Of a stretch of DNA of 64,000 bases, positions 33,022-43,076 are shown piece by piece. This DNA comes from Buchnera aphidicola (Pemphigus populi) (GTDB lineage: Bacteria > Pseudomonadota > Gammaproteobacteria > Enterobacterales > Enterobacteriaceae). The position numbers and the translations under genes were made by a program. Location of the stretch: assembly GCF_964058935.1 (NCBI RefSeq), contig NZ_OZ060372.1, forward strand, positions 186,001-250,000. Reading direction: 5' to 3'. Numbering within the stretch: the first letter of the stretch is position 1; every line of letters starts with the position of its first letter. Below the pieces are notes generated by a model. The model made no database searches. It was not told the origin of the DNA and saw only the letters and a list, made by a program, of their open reading frames with translations.

Positions 33022-33667
33022 ATTTAATTTAATTTTCAATATTATCAGATAACATTCATTATAAGTAATATTTTTATTAGATTCATGTCTAATTTCTATT
33101 TTTCTAATAGAAAGTGATTACGTACTAAAGATGGTATCTAAAAATACTTGATATTGAGAATCCAATGATTCATTGGATTAAATATTTTTAAAGAAATATC
33201 AATTCTTATATTAAAAATCTATTAAAATATTTAAATTATGTCAGCACATATATTTCTAAATAAACTTTAATATTTTTGTATATTATAGCATTATTACTAT
33301 TTTTTAATAATTATAGTTGATTTATTTTATATTTTTTAGAAACTATTCTCTATCTTGACCTTTCTTTATTACATATAAAATTAACAATTTTATTTTAATA
33401 TCTATTGAATCTTTTATAAAAAATTAACTTAATACAATTTTTAATTGCGAATATAAACATATCTATTTTAAAAAACTTGAAATAAATATCTTTAAGTATG
33501 TAAGCAAAAAAATGTAAAATAAAGTTTTATTTTTTTATTTTAAAATAGTTTAATGAAATTATTATGTATGGTTATTAAAAAATTAGTTAAATACAAATTA
33601 AAATAAAAAATAGATCTATGTTCTACTTTTTATTAATAAACATAATATATAAATAAGGAATTATACC
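33022..33667. other. spacer guaC / aceE
   Basis: About 645 bases. It holds a guaC terminator-like hairpin (listed) and a weaker one at 33091-33112 (TTTCTAT/ATAGAAA). No trace of pdhR, the regulator that precedes aceE in E. coli. AAGGAA precedes the aceE ATG. Confidence 0.55.
33159..33179 (+). terminator. probable guaC terminator
   Basis: AATCCAATGA and TCATTGGATT are exact reverse complements around a single T, so at least 8 bp can pair with a short loop. AAATATTTTT follows. It is about 140 bases after the guaC stop. Confidence 0.5.
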
Positions 33668-36334
33668 ATGTCAGAAAATTTATATCATGACGTGGATCCA
33701 ATCGAAACCCTTGATTGGATACAGGCGATCGAATCAGTCATTAATAAAGAAGGGGTGGCACGAGCAGAATTTCTGGTTCAAAATATTCTTAAAAAAGTAA
33801 AAAAATATGGTGCTATTTTTTTAAAAGATACATCAATAAATGATTATATCAATACAATTTCTGTAAAAGATGAACCGGATTACCCTGGAGATCTTATTTT
33901 AGAAGATCGTATTTGTTCTGTAATTCGTTGGAATGCTATCATGATGGTTTTACGTGCTTCTAGAAAAAACTTAGATTTAGGTGGACATTTATCCTCTTTT
34001 CAGTCTTCAGCATCTCTTTATGAGGTTTGCTTTAATCATTTTTTTAGAGCTTGTAATAGTATTGATGGTGGTGATTTAGTTTATTTTCAAGGTCATATTG
34101 CTCCAGGTGTTTATGCTCGAGCTTTTATTGAAGGAAGGTTATTGAAGGAACAAATGGATAATTTTAGACAAGAAATAGATGGAAAAGGATTATCTTCTTA
34201 TCCACATCCTAAGTTGATGCCAAATTTTTGGCAATTTCCTACTGTATCTATGGGATTAGGTCCTATTTGTGCCATTTATCAGGCGAAATTTTTAAAATAT
34301 TTGAAAAATAGGGGTTTAAAAAATACTTCAAATCAAACAGTGTATGCTTTTTTAGGAGATGGAGAGATGGATGAACCAGAATCTAAAGGAGCTATTTCTA
34401 TAGCATCACGAGAAAAATTAGACAATTTAATTTTTATAATAAATTGTAATTTACAAAGATTAGATGGACCAGTAATTGGCAATGGAAAAATAATTAATGA
34501 ATTAGAAAATATTTTTTATGGTGCTGGTTGGGAGGTTATTAAAGTTATATGGGGTAGCGGTTGGGATGAATTATTAAATAAAGATAAAAGTGGTAAATTA
34601 ATTCGTTTGATGAATGAAACTTTAGATGGTGATTATCAAACTTTTAAATCAAAAAATGGTTCTTATATAAGAAAACATTTTTTTGGAAAATATAGAGAAA
34701 CAATGAAATTAGTAGATGCTATGACTGATTCTCAAATTTGGGATCTAAATAGAGGAGGACATGATCCTAAAAAAATATATGCAGCTCTCAAAAGAGCTAA
34801 AGAAACTCAAGGTAAACCTGTTGTTATTTTAGCTCATACAGTTAAAGGATATGGAATGGGTCCAATAGCAGAAGGAAAAAATATAGCTCATCAAATAAAA
34901 AAAATGAATTTAGAAGGTATATTATATATTAGAGATAAATTTAATATTCCTGTTAAAGATGATAATGTTAAAGATTTACCTTACGTTTTATTTAGCAAAA
35001 ATAGTCCAGAATATTGTTATATTCATGAAAGAAGAAAAAGTTTAGGAGGTTATTTACCTATAAGATTATCTAATTTTACTTTTACGTTAAAATTACCAAT
35101 TTTAAATGATTTTAAATCATTATTAAATGAACAAAAAAAAGAAATTTCTACAACAATAGCGTTTATACGTGTATTAAATATAATACTAAAAAGTAGTGAA
35201 ATTAAAAATTTAATTGTACCTATTGTAGCTGATGAAGCACGTACATTTGGTATGGAAGGGCTATTTCGTCAGATAGGTATTTATAGTTTACAAGGTCAAC
35301 AATATACTCCTCAAGATAGAGAGCAATTAGCGTATTATCGTGAAGATAAAAGAGGTCAAATTTTACAAGAAGGAATCAACGAATCGGGAGCTGCTGCATC
35401 CTGGTTAGCTGCTGCCACTTCATATAGTACGAATGATTTTCCTATGATTCCATTTTATATTTACTATTCTATGTTTGGTTTTCAAAGAATAGGAGATTTA
35501 TTTTGGGCTGCAGGAGATCAACAAGCAAGAGGTTTTTTAATAGGTGGAACATCAGGTAGAACGACCTTAAATGGTGAAGGATTGCAACATGAAGACGGAC
35601 ATAGTCACATTTTATCTTTAACAGTGCCGAATTGTGTGTCTTATGATCCAGCTTATGCATATGAAATAGCTGTTATCATATGTAATGGATTACATCGTAT
35701 GTATGGTCCTAAACAGGAAAATATTTATTATTATATTACTACTTTAAATGAAAATTACTTTATGCCTGCTATGCCTAAAGGTGTAGAAGAAGGTATTTGT
35801 AAGGGTATATATAAATTAAAAACTATAAAAGGTATACATGATTATTCTTTGCAGTTAATGGGTTCTGGAGCTATTTTACGTATTGTATGTGTAGCGGCTC
35901 AAATTTTATTAAAAGATTATGGTATTGGATCAGATATATATAGTGTTACTTCTTTTACAGAATTAGCTAGGGATGGACAAGATTGCGATAGATGGAATAT
36001 GTTAAATCCAAAAAAAAAATGTAAAATACCTTATATTACAAAGATAATGAATATATCACCTGCTATTGCAGTCACTGATTATATGAAATTGTTTGGTGAA
36101 CAAGTTCGTTCATATATACCAGCAGTAAGTTATCGAGTTTTAGGTACAGATGGTTTTGGTCGTTCTGATAGTAGAGAGAAGCTTCGTCATTATTTTGAAG
36201 TTGATGCTTATTATATTGTTCTGGTTTCTTTGGTAGAATTATCTAAATTGGGTAAAATTAATAAACAGGTTATTTCTGATGCCATTGGAAAGTATAATAT
36301 CAATATAAATAAAATTAATCCGCGTTTAGCGTAA
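33668..36334 (+). CDS. aceE: pyruvate dehydrogenase E1 component
   Basis: Thiamine-diphosphate enzyme that decarboxylates pyruvate and loads acetyl groups on AceF lipoate. 888 aa (E. coli 887). The ThDP motif GDGEMDEPESKGAIS runs to ...NCNLQRLDGPV, and HGHIAP-type FQGHIAPGVYAR and EGLQHEDGHSH are conserved. First gene of aceE-aceF-lpdA; aceF begins 13 bases later. No truncation. Confidence 0.98.
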   Translation: MSENLYHDVDPIETLDWIQAIESVINKEGVARAEFLVQNILKKVKKYGAIFLKDTSINDYINTISVKDEPDYPGDLILEDRICSVIRWNAIMMVLRASRKNLDLGGHLSSFQSSASLYEVCFNHFFRACNSIDGGDLVYFQGHIAPGVYARAFIEGRLLKEQMDNFRQEIDGKGLSSYPHPKLMPNFWQFPTVSMGLGPICAIYQAKFLKYLKNRGLKNTSNQTVYAFLGDGEMDEPESKGAISIASREKLDNLIFIINCNLQRLDGPVIGNGKIINELENIFYGAGWEVIKVIWGSGWDELLNKDKSGKLIRLMNETLDGDYQTFKSKNGSYIRKHFFGKYRETMKLVDAMTDSQIWDLNRGGHDPKKIYAALKRAKETQGKPVVILAHTVKGYGMGPIAEGKNIAHQIKKMNLEGILYIRDKFNIPVKDDNVKDLPYVLFSKNSPEYCYIHERRKSLGGYLPIRLSNFTFTLKLPILNDFKSLLNEQKKEISTTIAFIRVLNIILKSSEIKNLIVPIVADEARTFGMEGLFRQIGIYSLQGQQYTPQDREQLAYYREDKRGQILQEGINESGAAASWLAAATSYSTNDFPMIPFYIYYSMFGFQRIGDLFWAAGDQQARGFLIGGTSGRTTLNGEGLQHEDGHSHILSLTVPNCVSYDPAYAYEIAVIICNGLHRMYGPKQENIYYYITTLNENYFMPAMPKGVEEGICKGIYKLKTIKGIHDYSLQLMGSGAILRIVCVAAQILLKDYGIGSDIYSVTSFTELARDGQDCDRWNMLNPKKKCKIPYITKIMNISPAIAVTDYMKLFGEQVRSYIPAVSYRVLGTDGFGRSDSREKLRHYFEVDAYYIVLVSLVELSKLGKINKQVISDAIGKYNININKINPRLA

Positions 36335-36347
36335 TGAGGTATGATGA

Positions 36348-37571
36348 GTGAATATTGAAATTAAAGTTCCCGATATTGGTACAGATGCGGCAGAAGTGAC
36401 TGAAATTTTAGTTAATATAGGAGATACAGTCGAATTAGAAGAAGGATTAATTACTGTAGAAGGACAAAAAGCTGCTATGGAAGTTCCTGCACCAATAAAT
36501 GGTATTGTAAAAGAAATTAAAGTTAATATTGGTACCGTAGTGCATACTGATGATGTAATAATGATATTTTCAGTTCAGGATGATACTGGCTTACATACTA
36601 AAAAGTTATCAGAAGAAGATATATTATATAATTTTAAAAATGATAAAAATCAGGAATATCTAGACAATATACACGCTACTCCATTAATTCGTCGTTTAGC
36701 TCGAGAGCTAGATATTAATTTAAAATATGTTATAGGAACAGGCCCAAAAAACAGAATTTTAAAAGAAGATCTACAAAATTATAAAGAAAAAAATATTAAA
36801 AAAGAAGATGTAGATATTTATAATAATGGGAAAAACGTTAATTATAATGATGCAAGCAAGAATAATACTAATGCATTAAAAGAAATTAAATTAAGTCATA
36901 TTCAAATAATCTCAGGTGAGAATTTATATCAAAGTTGGAAACAAATACCGCATGTAACACAATTTTATGAGTCTGATATTACACATTTAGATAAATTCCG
37001 TAAGAAGTGTAATACTAAATACCAGAATACAAATATGAATGTTAAATTAACAATATTAACTTTTATTATTAAAATAGTTTCCAAAGCTTTACAAGAATTT
37101 CCAAGATTTAATAGTACTCTGTCTCGTAATAAAAAGAAATTGATATTGAAAAAATATATTAATATAGGTATTGCTGTAGATACACCTAAAGGTTTGTTGG
37201 TACCGGTATTAAAATACACAGAAAATAAAAATTTATTAGAGATTGCAAGAAAGTTAATAAGTATTTCTAAAAAAGCACGAGAAGGTCATCTTACTTTATC
37301 AGATATGCAAGGTGGTTGTTTTACAATATCTAATTTAGGAGGATTAGGAGGAACTGGATTTACTCCTATTATAAATAATCCTGAATTTGGTATTTTAGGA
37401 ATCTCTAAATCTTTAATAAAACCAGTGTGGAAAAAAAAAGAATTTATACCCAGATTAATTTTACCCCTTTCGCTTTCTTATGATCATCGAGTGGTGGATG
37501 GTGTATATGCTGCTCGTTTTATGAATTTTATACATATCTTACTAGAAGATATTCGTTTTATGATGATGTAA
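36348..37571 (+). CDS. aceF: pyruvate dehydrogenase E2, dihydrolipoamide acetyltransferase (one lipoyl domain)
   Basis: Transfers acetyl groups from lipoate to CoA and forms the complex core. 407 aa against 630 in E. coli: a single lipoyl domain (residues 1-80) instead of three, a peripheral-subunit-binding domain (TPLIRRLARELDINL, about 108-145) and the catalytic domain with SYDHRVVDG. The lipoyl lysine is Lys41 in EGQKAAMEVP; the usual Asp before it is Gln. Start is GTG at 36348, since MNIEIKVPDIGTD aligns with E. coli MAIEIKVPDIGAD and GAGG lies upstream. Confidence 0.97.
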   Translation: MNIEIKVPDIGTDAAEVTEILVNIGDTVELEEGLITVEGQKAAMEVPAPINGIVKEIKVNIGTVVHTDDVIMIFSVQDDTGLHTKKLSEEDILYNFKNDKNQEYLDNIHATPLIRRLARELDINLKYVIGTGPKNRILKEDLQNYKEKNIKKEDVDIYNNGKNVNYNDASKNNTNALKEIKLSHIQIISGENLYQSWKQIPHVTQFYESDITHLDKFRKKCNTKYQNTNMNVKLTILTFIIKIVSKALQEFPRFNSTLSRNKKKLILKKYINIGIAVDTPKGLLVPVLKYTENKNLLEIARKLISISKKAREGHLTLSDMQGGCFTISNLGGLGGTGFTPIINNPEFGILGISKSLIKPVWKKKEFIPRLILPLSLSYDHRVVDGVYAARFMNFIHILLEDIRFMMM

Positions 37572-37594
37572 AAAGTGTATAAAAATTACTTTTT
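37570..37594 (+). terminator. weak hairpin after aceF
   Basis: AAAAAGT overlapping the aceF stop pairs with ACTTTTT, 11-base loop, then a T-rich stretch. It could reduce read-through into lpdA, or be chance in AT-rich DNA. Confidence 0.35.
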
Positions 37595-37687
37595 ATATAA
37601 AAATTTTTATATCAGTAACAATTAAAAATTTATTTTTTTAAAAAAGAGATATTTTTTAAAATTATATTTATTAACAATAATGGACTG

Positions 37688-39100
37688 ATGATGGAAAAAA
37701 AAATTTATGCTCAAGTGGTTGTAATTGGATCGGGACCTGCTGGATATTCTGCTGCTTTTCGTTGTTCAGATTTAGGTTTAAATACTATATTAATAGAACG
37801 GTATAGAAAATTAGGTGGGGTATGTTTAAATGTAGGATGTATTCCTTCTAAAGCTTTATTGCATATAGCTAAGGTGGTTACTGAAGCTAAGGAGTTGTCA
37901 GAATCTGGTATATTATTTAATACACCTATAATAGATATAAATCAAGTACAGAGATGGAAAGAAAAAGTAATTGGTTCACTAAATATAGGTTTAAGTAGTA
38001 TGGCTAAGAAACGTAATATTAAAGTTATTGTAGGAACAGCTAAATTTTTGAGTAATCAATCTTTGTTAGTAGAATCAAAAAAAGAAAAAATATTAGTGAT
38101 ATTTGAAAATGTAATTATTGCTACTGGTTCTCATGCTATACAGTTACCTGGTATACCAAATGATAAACGCATATGGAATTCTACAGATGCTTTAAGTTTA
38201 AAGAATATACCTAATCGATTATTAATTATTGGAGGGGGAGTTATTGGTTTAGAAATGGCCACTATTTATAGTGCTTTAGGATCCAAAATTGATATTTTGG
38301 ATACAGGAACACAACTTTTACCTGTTGTAGATAAAGATGTGATTGATATCTTTATTCATTCAATAAATAATAAATTTAATTTAATACTTAATCAAGAAAT
38401 CTCTACAATTCAATCTGATAAGCAAGGTATTACTGTAACGATGGTAGATAGTAATAATATAAAAAAAAGTAATTGTTACGACTCAGTATTAGTTGCTATT
38501 GGTCGCAAAGCTAACTATAAGGATTTAAATATTAATTCTATAGGAATAGAGTTGGATTCATCCAATTTTATTAAAACAGATAAACAATTACGTACTAATA
38601 TATCAAATATTTATGCCATCGGTGATGTAATTGGACAACCAATGTTAGCTCATAAAGGAATACATGAAGGACATTTAGCAGCAGAAGTAATAGCTGGTAA
38701 AAAACATTTTTTTATGCCTAAAGTAATACCATGTGTGGCATATACTGATCCGGAAATTGCCTGGGTTGGTTTAACTGAGCAAGAGGCCATGAAACAGAAT
38801 ATTAATTATCGAGTTGGAATTTTCCCCTGGTCAGCTTCTGGTCGGGCACTTACTTCTCATTCTCATCCCGGATTAACCAAGTTGATTTTTGATAAAAATA
38901 CAAACAGAATTATAGGGGGAATTGTAATTGGAAGAAATGCTAGTGAATTATTATCAGAAATTAGTTTAGCTATTGAAATGGGTTGTGATGCAGAAGATAT
39001 TGCTTTAACTATACATGCTCACCCTACTTTATATGAATCAATTGGATTGGCAGCAGAAGTTTTTCAAGGGACTGTTACAGATTTAATTAATATTAAATAA
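37688..39100 (+). CDS. lpdA: dihydrolipoyl dehydrogenase (E3)
   Basis: FAD enzyme that reoxidises lipoate in pyruvate and 2-oxoglutarate dehydrogenases. 470 aa (E. coli 474). FAD motif GSGPAGYSAAFR, redox pair Cys46/Cys51 in GGVCLNVGCIPSK, NAD motif GGGVIGLEMATIY, and the C-terminal HAHPTLYES with the catalytic His. Either ATG 37688 or 37691 may be used. It follows aceF by 116 bases. Confidence 0.98.
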   Translation: MMEKKIYAQVVVIGSGPAGYSAAFRCSDLGLNTILIERYRKLGGVCLNVGCIPSKALLHIAKVVTEAKELSESGILFNTPIIDINQVQRWKEKVIGSLNIGLSSMAKKRNIKVIVGTAKFLSNQSLLVESKKEKILVIFENVIIATGSHAIQLPGIPNDKRIWNSTDALSLKNIPNRLLIIGGGVIGLEMATIYSALGSKIDILDTGTQLLPVVDKDVIDIFIHSINNKFNLILNQEISTIQSDKQGITVTMVDSNNIKKSNCYDSVLVAIGRKANYKDLNINSIGIELDSSNFIKTDKQLRTNISNIYAIGDVIGQPMLAHKGIHEGHLAAEVIAGKKHFFMPKVIPCVAYTDPEIAWVGLTEQEAMKQNINYRVGIFPWSASGRALTSHSHPGLTKLIFDKNTNRIIGGIVIGRNASELLSEISLAIEMGCDAEDIALTIHAHPTLYESIGLAAEVFQGTVTDLINIK

Positions 39101-39134
39101 AAATATTTTGATATATAAATAGTAAAGATATTTA

Positions 39135-39181
39135 GGAAATAGAGAACTATGATATAAAATTTTATAATTTTCTCTATTTCC
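39135..39181. terminator. strong hairpin after lpdA
   Basis: GGAAATAGAGAA (39135-39146) and TTCTCTATTTCC (39170-39181) are exact complements, a 12-bp stem. The loop itself contains the palindrome ATAAAATTTTAT. It lies 35 bases past the lpdA stop, opposite the end of mtn. Likely a shared terminator or 3'-stabilising structure, although no T run follows directly. Confidence 0.65.
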
Positions 39182-39315
39182 AGGTGCTGATTTTTATGTA
39201 GTGTTTTAATATTAATATTAGTTTTAAAGATGTTAATAAATATTAAAACTGATGCAGTTTAATCATTTTTGATAAAAATTTTATTTAAAAAATTGTATAA
39301 TAAATATTATTTAAA

Positions 39316-40020
39316 CTATTTTTTCAATATTGAGATATTTTTTATAATTTCTTCGATAACAAGCGTAACGCGATAGCTTGCTTCCTCAATATGTTTATTA
39401 AAACTCAAATGAGCATATTTATTCGCACAATCAGAAATAGAACGAAGAATTAAAACGGGTTTTTTAAAAATATAACATACTTGAGTGATTGAAGTGGATT
39501 CCATGTCGATGGCTAATGCTGATGGAAAATTATTGAGTATTGATAGTAATGATTTTTTTTTATAAACAAACGAATCTCCTGTTAAAATAAGACCTTCTTT
39601 AAATGTACAATTAATATTAAGCATACACAGCTTTGCTAAAGCTAGCAATTGAGTATTTATAAAAAAGAATCGAGGATATAGAGGAATTTGACCTATAGAA
39701 TAATTAAAGATACTTACGTCTACATCATGGTAACAGGTTTTATTAGGAATAATAATATTCTTTATGTTTAATAGAGGACTTATGCTTCCAGCTGAACCAA
39801 TATTAATAATAATATCAGGATTGTAATATGATATTAGTAAAGTGGTAACTATACTTGCAGAAACTTTTCCAATACCTGATTTTAATATTATCACATTAAT
39901 ATCGTGTAAATAACCACTATAAAATTTATAGTTTTCTATTTTTTTTATGTGGTATTGTCTTATTATTTTAATAAGAAAAACAATTTCTTTTTTTATAGCG
40001 CCTATAATGCCAATTTTCAT
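39316..40020 (-). CDS. mtn: 5'-methylthioadenosine/S-adenosylhomocysteine nucleosidase
   Basis: Splits MTA and S-adenosylhomocysteine, removing by-products of methylation and polyamine synthesis. 234 aa (E. coli 232). Catalytic residues are visible: Glu12 in GAIKKEI, Glu in IDMESTSI, Asp in RSISDCAN. The neighbour genes speD/speE, which in other Buchnera sit next to lpdA, are missing, so SAH removal is the likelier remaining role. Confidence 0.96.
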   Translation of the reverse strand: MKIGIIGAIKKEIVFLIKIIRQYHIKKIENYKFYSGYLHDINVIILKSGIGKVSASIVTTLLISYYNPDIIINIGSAGSISPLLNIKNIIIPNKTCYHDVDVSIFNYSIGQIPLYPRFFFINTQLLALAKLCMLNINCTFKEGLILTGDSFVYKKKSLLSILNNFPSALAIDMESTSITQVCYIFKKPVLILRSISDCANKYAHLSFNKHIEEASYRVTLVIEEIIKNISILKK

Positions 40021-40103
40021 TATTTTATACGATCATATTTTAGTAATTCATTATTTTAATATAATAGAACTATTATATGTTTAATGATTCAAATAATTAA
40101 TAT

Positions 40104-40447
40104 TTATACACTAAATGATAAACCACATCCACAGGTATGTGTTGCATTGGGATTAGATATTATAAATTTAGAACCTGTTAAATCTTCTTTATAATCAATC
40201 TTTCCACCGATTAAATATTGTAAACTAACAGGATCAATTATTATGTAAATATTACATTTTTCAATAATGATATCATTTTCATTTTTATTTTGATCAAAAG
40301 TAAATCCGTATTGAAAACCACTACATCCACCTCCTGTAATATATATTCTTAATTTAAGATTTGAATTATTTTTTTTTTTATTAATGTTTTGATTTTTTTT
40401 ACAGCTAGATCTGAAATCTGTAAAGATTTTTCTAATGTCTTATGCAT
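40104..40447 (-). CDS. erpA: iron-sulfur cluster carrier ErpA, frame interrupted at a poly(A) tract
   Basis: A-type carrier delivering Fe-S clusters to essential proteins. The reading frame starts at ATG 40447 ([20 protein letters not shown]). It goes out of frame at a run of 11 A (plus-strand T at 40369-40379) and resumes in another frame with [21 protein letters not shown], ending [14 protein letters not shown]. One extra A gives 114 aa, exactly the E. coli length. All three cluster cysteines are kept (GGGC, TCGCG). High conservation on both sides argues for a functional gene corrected by slippage. It is the last gene before a large gene desert. Confidence 0.9.
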
Positions 40448-43076
40448 TATGGATCCCATCTATATTAAAATGTAAAAATTGTGATAGATATTTTCATATC
40501 TGGATAAGATATACAATATTCAGTAGTTTGCTTTACTACTAATAAATGAAGACAATCTAAATAATTAGATTATTTTTATTAATATAGATATTCTACATAA
40601 TCTTTTATGTTATTATTAATAATAAAAGAATAGTTTACATACTTAAAGTATATTTGAAAATATTGAGCAGAATATTCCTAATATATTTATAATTTATTAT
40701 TAATCAATATGAATATTTTAATTAATATGTGTAAAATAGATACTTTGTATTACAATCTAATTATATAGTATAAATAATTTAATTTTTACTATTTAAATAA
40801 TGCAACGAATTTTAGTATTAACAATACCAAGTGTATCGAATCTAAATTAAATTTAGAAATAGTATTTATTAATGCATTTTAGCTTCTAATAAAAATGATC
40901 TTATCTAATTGTATGAGATAAGATTTTTAAATAAAATATTTTCTTAATTTTAGGAAAATAAATATATTTTTATATATATTATTCATTTTTTAGATATTAA
41001 AGTTTTCAATTTTAAAAATTTAGATTCTTTAATCTTAGTTAAGTAATAGTTTTGTAAATACTTTATAGTATTCTGTTTGATATATATATTGAATATATTA
41101 AAAGTATACAGTAGAGAATATTAATATTTAATATTTTAATGCTTTATTATTTGAAATATTCAATAGAATCGATATTTTTTCTAAATTTTTACTTGTTATT
41201 CAGATATATTTAAAAATTTTCTTTTTTAAAATTAAATCATATGGTAAGTGCGGAGATAATTAAAATATTAATTATTTTCTATTTTTATTAAGCATAAGAA
41301 ATGCTTATGTATCTATTTCTTAATTTATTCACTTTATAATTAAACCTTATTTTATTCTGATATTACTGATATTATTAAATTTTAATCTTTTTTATTATAT
41401 AGTTTTTAACTTTTAGATAGAAGTTAGACGTAATTTTTTTAATATTTTTTAATTGATATGTGTTTTATCAATAATTCTAATTGGAATGAGTGAAAATTAA
41501 AGTAATAAATTTCTTCAATTTTTTAAATCATGTATCCATAGTATTTCCTATCTTACTTCTATTATTGAATTCTAAATTCATTCTATAATTATCAGTATAA
41601 TGATTGTATTATATGTATTTTTTATCATTTTATTATATTTTTTATTTTTTATAATGATAAAAAATTTTAAATCAGTGATTATTTTTATATGAGAATAATT
41701 TTCTTAATATTTATTTTTTATATAAAAAACATTATTTTAAATAATCTAATAAATTTTATTTATTACAGCACCGAGATTTTTTTACATTTTTCATTTTTTT
41801 ATTTTATACGGCTATTTAATATAAATTTAAATACTCAAAATATTTTTATCATTATAATAATGAGTAGAATTATAGATTAGTATTTTAATAATTTAGCATG
41901 TTAATCATGACAAATGATAGCTAATATCATTAGTTAATAAATCATTTTTACATGTAATCAAAAGTACAATTAATTTTAGAGATTTAAAAATATAATTGCA
42001 ATATTTATCATCATTCTCTTTTTTTTAAAAGTAAACGTATAGATTTATTTTTATTTTTTAAAGTTTTTTAGTAGAAAATTTAAAAATTAATTTTTTGCAA
42101 TAATTTTTATAATCATGATTATATAGTTTACGTTCATAAAAATTATATTTTTTTATTTCAAATCAACTGGATTAATATTTAATATCATATCATTCTATTT
42201 CTGATATTTTTCTTATAAAACTTATAGAAAACATTATATTAATGATTAATTTTCGTAGAATTTTACAACATTTATCACATGTTCTGTATTTTTTATATTG
42301 CTTAATTATTAAAAACAATAATAACAATATTTTTCATATTTATAAAAAATATTGTTATTAATTATGAAATAAATAGAAAATACAGAACATATTAATTATT
42401 GATGATTTTACTCTTATAGTAATGGTGATATTATTATTTAATACAATTTATATCGTAATAGTCATTATTAGCTTAATTTATTTATAATCTAACAACTAGT
42501 TTATTAAATTTTGCTTTAATTATAGTTTTTAGTATTAAGTATAAATTTATTCAAATTTTATGTTTAAAGAAAAAACTCTTTTTGTCTTTAATAAGATATT
42601 TTATTGATATTTTGATGTTTTGTAATTAATATATTTTTTCTAAAGGTTATTTTTTAATGTAGATTAATGATTTTATAAAAATGTTTAATATAATCTATTT
42701 TAGATAACACTATTTTATTGAATTAATAACATGAATATTGATACTAATATATGACAAGTATGAAGTAGTGATATCTATTTTTAATAGAAAAATTTTTATT
42801 TATTTTAATATTTTTAATATTAGTCAATTGGTTAATTTTATATTGCATAATAGTTATTTTTTTAACATAGTTATTTTATATAAATTTCATTTAAGGTTTT
42901 GTGAATTTTTTTTATGTAATTAATTTAATGTATTATGGTATATTTTGTTATTATTATATTTGAAATATAATATATCTTTTTATTAAGGGAATGGGAATAG
43001 AAATAATAATTATTATCTTAAATAAAATTGATATTAATAAAAAATTTTTACTTTTTATGTAAAAAGGTAATGAATT
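40448..43076. other. 2.6-kb gene desert at the site of the lost dcw cluster
   Basis: No frame of convincing coding character on either strand; short ORFs such as 41689-41880 and 42738-42923 consist of Ile/Asn/Phe/Lys runs expected from AT-rich noise. No tRNA or known RNA motif. In other Buchnera and in E. coli-derived order this interval, between erpA and rsmH, carries ftsL, ftsI, murE, murF, mraY, murD, ftsW, murG, murC, ddlB, ftsA and ftsZ. None can be read any more. It contains a nested inverted repeat (listed). Confidence 0.7.
42279..42390. repeat. nested perfect inverted repeats
   Basis: Outer arms ATGTTCTGTATTTT (42279-42292) and AAAATACAGAACAT (42377-42390), 14 bp, enclose inner arms TAATAACAATATTTTT (42319-42334) and AAAAATATTGTTATTA (42345-42360), 16 bp with a 10-base loop. 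Both are exact. The whole 112-base element could fold into one long stem. It sits in the gene desert, far from either neighbour. Confidence 0.75.

Noticed and set aside
40601..40640. Palindrome TTATTATTAATAATAA as an operator or attachment site
   Set aside because: Pure A/T palindromes of this size are expected many times in such DNA; nothing else marks the site.
41689..41880. 63-codon ORF in the gene desert
   Set aside because: Composed almost only of Ile, Asn, Phe, Leu, Lys and Tyr without motif, no ribosome binding site; expected by chance at this AT content.
42738..42923. 61-codon ORF in the gene desert
   Set aside because: Same composition as translated AT-rich noise; no homology recognised and no conserved neighbour arrangement.
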